From positions 1 through 7,945 of the forward strand of contig DVLW01000173.1 in NCBI GenBank assembly GCA_018715285.1: a stretch of DNA of 7,945 nt. The letters run 5' to 3'. This document shows, piece after piece, positions 1-6,121 of the stretch (positions are counted from its first letter, which is position 1; the number at the start of each line of letters is the position of its first letter). The DNA comes from Candidatus Faecivivens stercoripullorum. GTDB lineage: Bacteria; Bacillota; Clostridia; Oscillospirales; Ruminococcaceae. Made by a program: the position numbers and the translations under genes. A model generated the notes under the pieces. That model did no database searches, had not been told where the DNA came from, and worked only from the letters and a program-made list of their open reading frames with translations.

Positions 1-542
1 AGACCAACCGTCTGCTTCTTCGCCGGTTTCAGCAGGGCGATGCCGAAGACATATTTGAATGGACAGGCTCTGCGGAAAATTCACGGTATATTATGGAACG
101 CCCGCATCAGAATCTCGGTCAGGCAGAACAGCAGCTGGAACAAAATATTCAGCAATACCGCGAAAATGATTTTTACCTCTGGGCAATCGTCTTTCAGAGA
201 GAAGTAATCGGGTATATTACCGGGAATGAAATTTCAGAGGAAAACCGAAGCGTCAGCCTGGGATACTGTATCAAGAAAAAGTACTGGAATCGTGGGCTGG
301 TGACCGAAGCAGCTAGAGCAGTTGTCGACTATCTCTTTACTGTCGGTTTTGAACGGATTGGAGCAAGCCACCATCCGGATAATCCGGCAAGCGGCAGAGT
401 GATGCAGAAAATCGGAATGAAGTTTGAAGGCCGTATTCACAATGGTTCAATGCTTGCAGGAAAAGTCTGCGACTGTATGCAGTATGCGATTACCCGAAAT
501 GAATGGGAGCTGTACCGCACTGCAAACAGAAAGCAGCTTTGA
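1..542 (+). CDS. GNAT family N-acetyltransferase (RimJ/RimL-like), 5' end cut by window edge
   Basis: The protein would transfer an acetyl group from acetyl-CoA to an amine on a protein N-terminus or a small molecule; the substrate cannot be read from the sequence. The reading frame is open from base 3 and gives 179 residues before the TGA at 540-542. It starts with TNRLLLRRFQQGDAEDIF, the typical beginning of an Acetyltransf_3 (RimJ/RimL) domain, so only a few N-terminal residues are missing. The ATG at 93 is therefore internal. The acetyl-CoA-binding region is seen around in-window residues 86-104 (SLGYCIKKKYWNRGLVTEA), and the usual C-terminal element NPASGRVMQKIGMKFEG follows at about 127-143. 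The expected family length is about 170-190 residues, so the gene appears intact. It lies 44 bp upstream of the aldo/keto reductase with no terminator between, so the two may be cotranscribed. Confidence 0.88.
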   Translation, partial: TNRLLLRRFQQGDAEDIFEWTGSAENSRYIMERPHQNLGQAEQQLEQNIQQYRENDFYLWAIVFQREVIGYITGNEISEENRSVSLGYCIKKKYWNRGLVTEAARAVVDYLFTVGFERIGASHHPDNPASGRVMQKIGMKFEGRIHNGSMLAGKVCDCMQYAITRNEWELYRTANRKQL

Positions 543-571
543 CTATATCATATGGGCTTTTTTATAGCAGA

Positions 572-577
572 AAGGAA
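572..577 (+). promoter_or_regulatory. Ribosome binding site fixing the start of the aldo/keto reductase
   Basis: AAGGAA lies 9 bases before the ATG at 587. It supports that start over the in-frame ATG at 503, which sits inside the acetyltransferase gene and would add 28 residues unlike any aldo/keto reductase N-terminus. Confidence 0.7.
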
Positions 578-586
578 GTAACACAC

Positions 587-1696
587 ATGAAATTTTTATC
601 ACAGTCCAAACTCGGCTTTGGTATGATGCGCCTGCCTCGCGGGGAAGACGGTGAAATCGATCTCGGACGTACTGAAAAGATGGTAGACGCATTTCTGGAA
701 AAAGGCTTTACCTACTTTGACACCGCTTACGTTTACAATGGCTCGGAAGTAGCAGTCCGCAAAGCTCTGGTCGAACGCCATCCGAGAGATTCCTTTACCC
801 TTGCTTCCAAACTTCCGGGATGGGTGATGGAAAAGAAGGAAGACGCTGACCGGCTGTTTGAAGAAACCTGCACACGTCTGGGAACTGATTATATTGATTT
901 TTATCTGCTGCACAATGTGACCGACGAACATCTGGAAATGTACGATAAATTCGATTGCTGGGAATGGGCAAAACAGAAAAAAGCAGAAGGCAAAATCCGT
1001 CATTTCGGCTTTTCTTCTCATGGAACACCGGAAATGCTGGACAAGGTTCTGACCGACCATCCGGAAGTTGAATTTGTCCAGCTTCAGATCAACTACTTTG
1101 ACTGGGAAAATGAAAAGGTCAAGGCAAAAGAAATGTATGACGTTGTTGTCAAACATGATCTGCCGGTCGTTGTCATGGAACCTGTCCGCGGCGGCAGCCT
1201 TGCTTCCCTGCCGGAAGAACCCGCTGCTATCCTGAAAAATGCTGATCCGGATGCTTCGATCGCAAGCTGGGCAGTAAAATTTGCAGCTTCTCTGCCGGGT
1301 GTCATGACAGTTCTGTCTGGTATGTCGGATGAAGCACAGGTCGAGGATAACCTGCATTCGTTTGTCGGATTCAAGGCATTGGATGAAAAGCAGAATAAAA
1401 TGCTGCTGGATATCGCCGGCATTCTGCGCAGCTATCCGACTGTTCCCTGCACTGGATGCAAGTACTGTGTCGAAGGATGTCCGATGAAGATCAACATTCC
1501 TGCTGTTATCTCAGCACTCAACCATCAGCGGATGTTCGGCAGCAGCCCGGTCGCCGACAAGAAGTATACCGACGCTGTTAAAGATGGCGGCAAGGCTGGT
1601 GAATGTATCGGATGCGGCGCATGTGCATCTGCATGTCCGCAGGGACTGGATATCCCGTCTTTGATGCAGGAAGCTGCTGCGGTTTTTGAAAAATAA
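587..1696 (+). CDS. Aldo/keto reductase with C-terminal 2[4Fe-4S] ferredoxin domain
   Basis: This is a 369-residue cytoplasmic oxidoreductase of the iron-sulfur aldo/keto reductase group (COG1453-like). Residues 1 to about 275 form the TIM-barrel reductase. The classical catalytic tetrad is visible: Asp45 and Tyr50 in FDTAYVYNGSE, Lys75 in ASKLPGW, and His109 in FYLLHNV. The C-terminal region carries two ferredoxin-type cysteine sets, CTGCKYCVEGCP (Cys288, 291, 294, 298) and CIGCGACASACP (Cys340, 343, 346, 350), enough for two [4Fe-4S] clusters. This suggests that electrons may pass between a reduced ferredoxin-like carrier and the carbonyl or alcohol substrate, but neither donor nor substrate is known. 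The start at 587 is chosen from the ribosome binding site and from the reductase-like N-terminus MKFLSQSKLGFGMMRLP. A strong terminator follows at once, so the gene is probably transcribed separately from the operon downstream. Confidence 0.92.
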   Translation: MKFLSQSKLGFGMMRLPRGEDGEIDLGRTEKMVDAFLEKGFTYFDTAYVYNGSEVAVRKALVERHPRDSFTLASKLPGWVMEKKEDADRLFEETCTRLGTDYIDFYLLHNVTDEHLEMYDKFDCWEWAKQKKAEGKIRHFGFSSHGTPEMLDKVLTDHPEVEFVQLQINYFDWENEKVKAKEMYDVVVKHDLPVVVMEPVRGGSLASLPEEPAAILKNADPDASIASWAVKFAASLPGVMTVLSGMSDEAQVEDNLHSFVGFKALDEKQNKMLLDIAGILRSYPTVPCTGCKYCVEGCPMKINIPAVISALNHQRMFGSSPVADKKYTDAVKDGGKAGECIGCGACASACPQGLDIPSLMQEAAAVFEK

Positions 1697-1712
1697 TATA
1701 GAATGTTTTCCC

Positions 1713-1747
1713 AACAGGGAACTGGCGGTTGTCAGTTCCCTGTTTTC
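1713..1747 (+). terminator. Rho-independent terminator after the aldo/keto reductase
   Basis: A perfect 12-bp stem (AACAGGGAACTG at 1713-1724 pairing with CAGTTCCCTGTT at 1733-1744) has an 8-base loop and runs into TTTTCTT. It begins 17 bases after the reductase stop codon. It separates the GNAT/reductase unit from the operon that starts at 1927. Confidence 0.9.
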
Positions 1748-1830
1748 TTATTTTCTGGAATAAATGTTGTAGACAATTGCCAGTAAATCAAAAAAATATG
1801 CATAAATCTGCCAAAGCGATCACAAAGTGC

Positions 1831-1859
1831 TTGACAAAATTCCAGTAGAACGCTATACT
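1831..1859 (+). promoter_or_regulatory. Sigma-A-type promoter of the AtuA/CoA-transferase/thiolase operon
   Basis: TTGACA at 1831-1836 and TATACT at 1854-1859 are separated by exactly 17 bases. The -35 box is consensus and the -10 box differs from TATAAT at one position. Transcription would start near 1866, giving a leader of about 60 bases before the ATG at 1927. No other box pair in the 1745-1926 gap is as good. The promoter is intrinsically strong, which fits control by a repressor. Confidence 0.85.
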
Positions 1860-1879
1860 TTAGGTACATCGTTCTACTG
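1843..1879. promoter_or_regulatory. Probable operator: perfect 10-bp inverted repeat around the -10 box
   Basis: CAGTAGAACG (1843-1852) and CGTTCTACTG (1870-1879) are perfect reverse complements separated by 17 bases. The left arm lies in the promoter spacer and the right arm begins a few bases after the expected start near 1866. Because the left arm would not be transcribed, the repeat cannot fold as a leader hairpin from this promoter; a protein-binding site is more likely. Repression is inferred from this position. The binding protein is not encoded in the window, and its family cannot be told from the repeat. Confidence 0.65.
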
Positions 1880-1926
1880 AACAGTATTGACAATCGATTC
1901 TGATTCAATTACAAGGAGGCAGATTC

Positions 1927-3294
1927 ATGAGAAAGGTAATCATTGGCGGCGGCCAGGGTTTCTGGGGCGACTCCAACGACGCGGCTATCCATATGGTACA
2001 TACCGCACCGCTGGATTATATGGCCTGCGACTATCTGGCAGAGCTGACCCTTTCCATCATGGCAAGACAGAAAATCAAAAATCCTGCGGCTGGGTTTGCA
2101 CGCGACTTTCTGGGGCTGTATAAAGCCTGCGGCGAAGAAGCGTTCCGCAAAAATATCGGCATTCTGACCAATGCCGGTGGTATGAATATTGAGGGTTGCG
2201 TCGACGGTATCCGCCAGATTGCGGAAGAAAAAGGAATGCATGGCCTTAAAATCGGCTATGTTACCGGCGATGACTTGACTGAAGATATCCCGCGGCTGCT
2301 GGCAGAAGGCGTTGATTTCAAGAATATCGACGACGTCGGCGACTTTAATGAAATCAAAGATAAGATTTTTAATGCCAATGTTTACTTCGGCCATGAACCC
2401 ACCCTTGCTTGTCTCGAACAGGGCGCAAACGTCGTCATCACTGGACGTTCTACCGACTCGGCACTCTTCCTCGCACCTTGTATGCACAAGATGGGATGGG
2501 CTAACGATGACTGGAATAACCTTGCACGCGGCATTATGGCTGGTCATCTGCTGGAATGCGGCGGTCAGGGTGCTGGCGGCAACTATGACTATGGCTGGCG
2601 GGATGTTCCGCGGATGGATGAACTCGGCTTCCCGATTGCTGAAATCACGCCGGATTCTTTCCATATCACCAAAGCTCCTGACTGCGGCGGCATCATCTGC
2701 GAACAGTCCTGCAAAGAACAGTTCCTGTATGAAGTACATGACCCTGCAAATTACATCACGCCTGACGTTGTCGTTGATATCTCGAATGCAACACTGACCC
2801 AGGACGGTGAAAACCGTGTTAAGGTCGGAAATGTCAAGGGTAAACAGCGTCCGGATACCCTCAAGCTGTCGATTGGTTACCATGCCGGCTTCAAGGTTGC
2901 AGGTATGCTGTCATTCGCATGGCCGGATGCATATGAAAAAGCGCAGTACGCTGCTGAGATCATCATGAAGAAGATGAAACGCAAAGGTTTGCAGTATGAG
3001 GATATCCGGATTGACTACATCGGTCTGAATGCACTGCATCTGGGCGTTGCGGAAATCGACCCTGCCAAAGTCAAAGACCTGAACGAGGTCGTCCTCCGTA
3101 TCGCAATCCGTACCAAGACAAAAGAAGAGTGTGCCAAGATTGTTCCCGAATTTGCACCTCTCCAGCTGAATGGCCCTCCCGGAGCTTCCTTCTTCGGCGG
3201 ACGCGCTCATATTCAGGAAGTAATCGGTCTGTGGCCGACGCTGATTCCGCGGGATGCGCTGCACCTGAAATCCAACATTCTGGAAATCAAATAA
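1927..3294 (+). CDS. AtuA family protein (DUF1446), large subunit of a split AtuA
   Basis: This 455-residue soluble protein belongs to the AtuA/DUF1446 family, named after a Pseudomonas gene needed for growth on citronellol and geraniol. The biochemical activity of the family is not firmly established to my knowledge. Visible family segments are GGGQGFWGDSNDAA near residue 8, LDYMACDYLAELTLSIM at 29-45, ILTNAGGMN at 79-87, NVYFGHEPTLACLEQGA at 151-167 followed by VVITGRSTDSALFLAP at 169-184, GHLLECGGQGAGGNYDYGW at 206-224, and EVHDPANYITPDVV at 269-282. No signal peptide or membrane segment is seen. Start choice is firm: AAGGAGG at 1913-1919 lies 7 bases before the ATG. It is the first gene of the operon. 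Classical AtuA is about 590 residues and ends in an extra domain that is encoded here by the next gene. Family assignment is confident; the reaction is unknown. Confidence 0.88.
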   Translation: MRKVIIGGGQGFWGDSNDAAIHMVHTAPLDYMACDYLAELTLSIMARQKIKNPAAGFARDFLGLYKACGEEAFRKNIGILTNAGGMNIEGCVDGIRQIAEEKGMHGLKIGYVTGDDLTEDIPRLLAEGVDFKNIDDVGDFNEIKDKIFNANVYFGHEPTLACLEQGANVVITGRSTDSALFLAPCMHKMGWANDDWNNLARGIMAGHLLECGGQGAGGNYDYGWRDVPRMDELGFPIAEITPDSFHITKAPDCGGIICEQSCKEQFLYEVHDPANYITPDVVVDISNATLTQDGENRVKVGNVKGKQRPDTLKLSIGYHAGFKVAGMLSFAWPDAYEKAQYAAEIIMKKMKRKGLQYEDIRIDYIGLNALHLGVAEIDPAKVKDLNEVVLRIAIRTKTKEECAKIVPEFAPLQLNGPPGASFFGGRAHIQEVIGLWPTLIPRDALHLKSNILEIK

Positions 3295-3310
3295 AACGGA
3301 GGGTGTTTAG

Positions 3311-3640
3311 ATGGCTAAAATTTATCTGAATCAGATCGCCCACGGCCGCTCCGGCGACAAGGGTGACACCAGCAACGTTTGTGTGTTCGCCAAGGACCCG
3401 AAAGACTATGAGCTGATTAAGGCCCAGGTCACCCCTGAAAAGGTCAAGGAATATTTCGGGGACATGGTCAAGGGTGAGGTTACCCGGTATGAAGTGCCTT
3501 CCCTGAACGGCTTTAACTTTGTCATGAAACATGCTCTCGGCGGCGGCGCAACCCATTCACTGCGGCTGGACTCGCTCGGCAAGTCGATGGGCAGTGCGTT
3601 TCTGCGCATGAAGATTGATTACCCCGACGACGCGGAGTAA
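3311..3640 (+). CDS. AtuA C-terminal-domain-like small protein, partner of the upstream AtuA
   Basis: This 109-residue protein matches the domain found at the C-terminus of full-length AtuA proteins (annotated as an AtuA-like ferredoxin-fold domain). The hallmark HGRSGDKGDTSN is at residues 11-22, and a second conserved block, ALGGGATHSLRLDSLGKSMG, is at 75-94. There are no cysteine clusters, so 'ferredoxin-fold' refers to shape and not to iron-sulfur binding. GGAGG at 3298-3302 gives a normal ribosome binding site 8 bases before the ATG. The gene begins 16 bases after the AtuA stop codon, which suggests coupled synthesis. The two proteins probably form one complex that replaces the fused polypeptide of other bacteria; this is an inference from domain order. 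Its catalytic contribution is unknown. Confidence 0.85.
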   Translation: MAKIYLNQIAHGRSGDKGDTSNVCVFAKDPKDYELIKAQVTPEKVKEYFGDMVKGEVTRYEVPSLNGFNFVMKHALGGGATHSLRLDSLGKSMGSAFLRMKIDYPDDAE

Positions 3641-3648
3641 CGAGTATA

Positions 3649-3681
3649 GGGGGAGAAGAGAATTCTCCCCCGTTTTCTTTT
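3649..3681 (+). terminator. Terminator-like hairpin inside the operon
   Basis: A 9-bp perfect stem with five G-C pairs at its base (GGGGGAGAA at 3649-3657 with TTCTCCCCC at 3663-3671) closes a 5-base loop and is followed after one G by TTTTCTTTT. This is a full intrinsic terminator structure lying 9 bases after the small AtuA-like gene. No convincing promoter is seen between it and the next start codon at 3715, so it probably causes partial termination or protects the 3' end of a processed upstream message. Confidence 0.8.
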
Positions 3682-3714
3682 ATTTATTTCTGACACCTGA
3701 AAGGAGAACATTCC

Positions 3715-4914
3715 ATGTCCGAACATCTCGCTCTTGAAAATATCACCATCCTCGACCTGACCCGTGTTATTGCAGGCCCGTACTGCGGCGCGATGCTGGC
3801 TGACCTTGGTGCAAATGTTATCAAAATCGAACTTCCCGGCCGCGGCGACGATGCCCGTGCATACGGCCCTTATATCAACGGTGAAAGCCTCTATTACGGC
3901 AACCTCAACCGCAATAAACGCGGCATTACTCTGAACCTCAAGAGCGAGGAAGGAAAAGAAGTTTTTCGCAAACTGGCTGCAAAAGCCGATGTCGTACTGG
4001 AAAACTACCGCCCCGGCGTTATGGATAAACTGGGACTGGGATACGACGAACTGAAAAAGCTGAATCCCCGGCTGATCTATGCGGCAGTTTCCGGATTCGG
4101 CAGTTATGGCCGCTATTCCCAGCGCCCTGGGTATGATATTATTTCCCAGGCAATGGGCGGTCTGATGTCGGTTACCGGACATCCCGGAAATGGCCCGACC
4201 CGTGTTGGCTCGGCAATTGGCGACGTACTGGGCGGCATGAACCTTGCAATCGGTATTCTGGCGGCAATTGAGGCGCGGCATGTGACCGGCGTTGGACAGC
4301 GTGTTGACGTATCGCTGATTGACTCGGTAGTCGCATCGCTGGAGAATGCTTACCAGCGGTACCAGGTCAGCCATGAAAACCCCAAGCGAATGGGCAATGC
4401 TTACGCTTCGATTGCACCGTACGACTCGTATGAAGCAAGCGACGGATGGTTTGTAATCGGCTGCGGCAACGACAAACTGTACAAACAGTTCTGCGATAAT
4501 ATCCTGCATATGCCGGAACTGGTCAACGACCCACGTTTCGACTGCAATGTCAATCGTGTAGCAAATAACCTTGAACTGAAATCCATCATCGAAGAAAACT
4601 TTGCCAAGAAACATACCGTCAAGGAATGTGTCGATATGATTCTTGGCGCCGGTATCCCGGCTGGCCCGATCTACAATGTATCGGATATCATGGAAGACCC
4701 GCATATCCGTGACGACCGCGAGATGTTTGTCCATGTCGATCATCCGGTCATGGGCGATGTTATCCTGAATGGCAACCCTGTCAAGCTGAGCGATACCACA
4801 GTCGGTATCCGCTTTCCGTCTCCTACCCTTGGTCAGCATAACCGCGAAATCCTCGCCGAAATCGGTTATTCAGATTTGGAAATCGAGGAAATGAAGCAGA
4901 AAGGGGTTCTGTAA
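3715..4914 (+). CDS. Family III CoA-transferase (CaiB/BaiF type)
   Basis: This 399-residue cytoplasmic enzyme would move CoA from an acyl-CoA donor to a free carboxylic acid, forming a mixed anhydride on an aspartate. The N-terminal signature LDLTRVIAGPYCGAMLADLG is at residues 13-32, followed by NLNRNKRGITLNL at 63-75. The predicted catalytic Asp170 lies in VGSAIGDVLGGMNLAIG (164-180), matching the aspartate of formyl-CoA and carnitine CoA-transferases. The C-terminal part contains the usual GIPAGPIYNVSDIMEDPH stretch near 313-330. Length is normal for the family. Start choice: AAGGAG at 3701-3706 lies 8 bases before the ATG. The thiolase starts one base after its stop codon, so the two are almost certainly made together and may act in sequence. 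The actual acid substrate cannot be deduced; close sequence relatives use oxalate, carnitine, succinate, benzylsuccinate and bile acids. Confidence 0.93.
   Translation: MSEHLALENITILDLTRVIAGPYCGAMLADLGANVIKIELPGRGDDARAYGPYINGESLYYGNLNRNKRGITLNLKSEEGKEVFRKLAAKADVVLENYRPGVMDKLGLGYDELKKLNPRLIYAAVSGFGSYGRYSQRPGYDIISQAMGGLMSVTGHPGNGPTRVGSAIGDVLGGMNLAIGILAAIEARHVTGVGQRVDVSLIDSVVASLENAYQRYQVSHENPKRMGNAYASIAPYDSYEASDGWFVIGCGNDKLYKQFCDNILHMPELVNDPRFDCNVNRVANNLELKSIIEENFAKKHTVKECVDMILGAGIPAGPIYNVSDIMEDPHIRDDREMFVHVDHPVMGDVILNGNPVKLSDTTVGIRFPSPTLGQHNREILAEIGYSDLEIEEMKQKGVL
4900..4906 (+). promoter_or_regulatory. Thiolase ribosome binding site embedded in the CoA-transferase gene
   Basis: AAAGGGG lies 9 bases before the thiolase ATG at 4916 and within the last codons of the CoA-transferase. 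With stop and start separated by one base, this arrangement favours translational coupling. It also supports 4916 as the true start. Confidence 0.6.
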
Positions 4915-4915
4915 G

Positions 4916-6094
4916 ATGGAAATCGCGATTGTATCGGCTGTCCGCACCGCCATCGGTAAGTTTGGCGGCGCGCTGACCGGTGTTCCGGCTGAACAGCTGG
5001 GCGCTGCCGTCATTAAAGAAGCACTCTCCCGTGCTGGCGTTGCACCGGAACAGGTTTCGGAAGTTATTATGGGTTGTGTCCTTCAGGCAGGTCTGGGCCA
5101 GAACCCGGCACGTCAGGCTGCTATCCATGCCGGTGTCCCGAAAGAAGTTCCCGCATTTACCGTCAATAACGTCTGCGGCTCAGGGCTGAAATGCGTCAAC
5201 CTCGCCGCCAGCCTGATTCAATCGGGCGAAGCGGAGATTATCGTTGCAGGCGGTATGGAAAACATGTCTGCTGCTCCCTATGTCCTGCCGGGCGCACGGT
5301 TTGGTTACCGGATGAATGACGGGAAAATGGTGGACGCAATGGTTCACGATGCGTTGTGGGATGCGTTTTACGACGTCCATATGGGTGTAACTGCCGAGAA
5401 CATTGCCAAAGAATACGGCATTACCCGTGAGGAACAGGATGCTTTCGCTGCCGCAAGCCAGCAAAAATGCGAAGCCGCCCGCAAAGCCGGAAAATTTGCC
5501 GATGAAATCGTCCCGATCACCATCCGGCAGAAAAAAGCGGAAGTCGTGTTCGATGCTGACGAATTTCCGCGTGATGGCGTTACCGTGGAGTCAATTGCAA
5601 AGCTCCATCCAGCTTTCCAGAAAGACGGCACTGTCACTGCTGCCAACGCTTCCGGCATCAACGACGGCGCAGCGGCAGTCGTCATGATGAGTGTCGAAAA
5701 GGCAAAAGAACTCGGACTCAAACCTATGGCTGTCTGGGTTGCCGGTACAAGTGCCGGTGTGGAACCGTCAGTCATGGGACTGGGTGCCGGTGTCGCAGCG
5801 AAAAAGCTGATGGACAAAACAGGTATTTCGGTGAATGACCTGACGCTGATTGAAGCAAACGAAGCGTTTGCTTCCCAGTCGATTGCAAGTGCCAGAATCG
5901 CCGGATGGGATAAATGCATGGAAAAGGTCAATGTCAACGGCGGCGCAATCGCTCTCGGACATCCGGTCGGCGCATCCGGTTGCCGGATTCTGGTCACACT
6001 GCTGCATGAACTGCAAAAACGCGGCGGCGGACTGGGACTTGCAACGCTGTGTGTCGGCGGCGGCATGGGCGTTTCAGCGATTGTCCGTGTCTGA
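4916..6094 (+). CDS. Thiolase (acetyl-CoA C-acetyltransferase type)
   Basis: This 392-residue enzyme interconverts two acyl-CoA molecules with a 3-ketoacyl-CoA and CoA; in a catabolic operon it would cleave a 3-ketoacyl-CoA to release acetyl-CoA. All catalytic residues are present: the acylated Cys87 in NNVCGSGLKCV, Asn315 in NEAFA, His349 in GGAIALGHPVGASGC, and Cys379 in LCVGGGMG. The His155-Met156 pair in YDVHMGVTAEN matches the lid region of the Zoogloea-type acetoacetyl-CoA thiolase, which suggests small substrates rather than long-chain 3-ketoacyl-CoAs. The N-terminus MEIAIVSAVRTAIGKFGG and the overall length are those of the family. No targeting signal is seen. It directly follows the CoA-transferase and precedes the hydrolase by 27 bases. 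Substrate range beyond acetoacetyl-CoA is a guess. Confidence 0.94.
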   Translation: MEIAIVSAVRTAIGKFGGALTGVPAEQLGAAVIKEALSRAGVAPEQVSEVIMGCVLQAGLGQNPARQAAIHAGVPKEVPAFTVNNVCGSGLKCVNLAASLIQSGEAEIIVAGGMENMSAAPYVLPGARFGYRMNDGKMVDAMVHDALWDAFYDVHMGVTAENIAKEYGITREEQDAFAAASQQKCEAARKAGKFADEIVPITIRQKKAEVVFDADEFPRDGVTVESIAKLHPAFQKDGTVTAANASGINDGAAAVVMMSVEKAKELGLKPMAVWVAGTSAGVEPSVMGLGAGVAAKKLMDKTGISVNDLTLIEANEAFASQSIASARIAGWDKCMEKVNVNGGAIALGHPVGASGCRILVTLLHELQKRGGGLGLATLCVGGGMGVSAIVRV

Positions 6095-6121
6095 TGGAAG
6101 CAGGCAGAAAGGAAGATCACA

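Noticed and set aside
93..95. ATG at 93 as the start of the acetyltransferase
   Set aside because: The frame is open to the window edge and the upstream residues TNRLLLRRF match the family N-terminus, so this Met is internal.
539..567. TTGACT-N17-TTATAG as a promoter for the aldo/keto reductase
   Set aside because: Transcription would start near 574, within the ribosome binding site at 572-577, leaving the message without a proper site. The match is probably chance.
503..586. An upstream in-frame start for the aldo/keto reductase
   Set aside because: The extra 28 residues overlap the acetyltransferase and do not look like a reductase N-terminus; the ribosome binding site points to 587.
1887..1892. 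A second TTGACA in the leader before the AtuA gene
   Set aside because: No acceptable -10 box lies 16-18 bases downstream; that stretch holds the ribosome binding site and start codon.
1860..1926. A riboswitch or structured leader before the AtuA gene
   Set aside because: The leader is only about 60 bases, and I see no stable hairpin or known riboswitch core in it; the striking inverted repeat has one arm outside the transcript.
1909..2883. A 324-residue minus-strand open frame opposite the AtuA gene
   Set aside because: It is antisense to a gene with many conserved family segments, shows no family motif, and would run into the operon promoter region without any signal of its own.
3619..4839. 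A 406-residue open frame on the minus strand opposite the CoA-transferase
   Set aside because: It lies entirely over a gene with clear family motifs, has no recognisable domain, and its length follows from the codon bias of the real gene.
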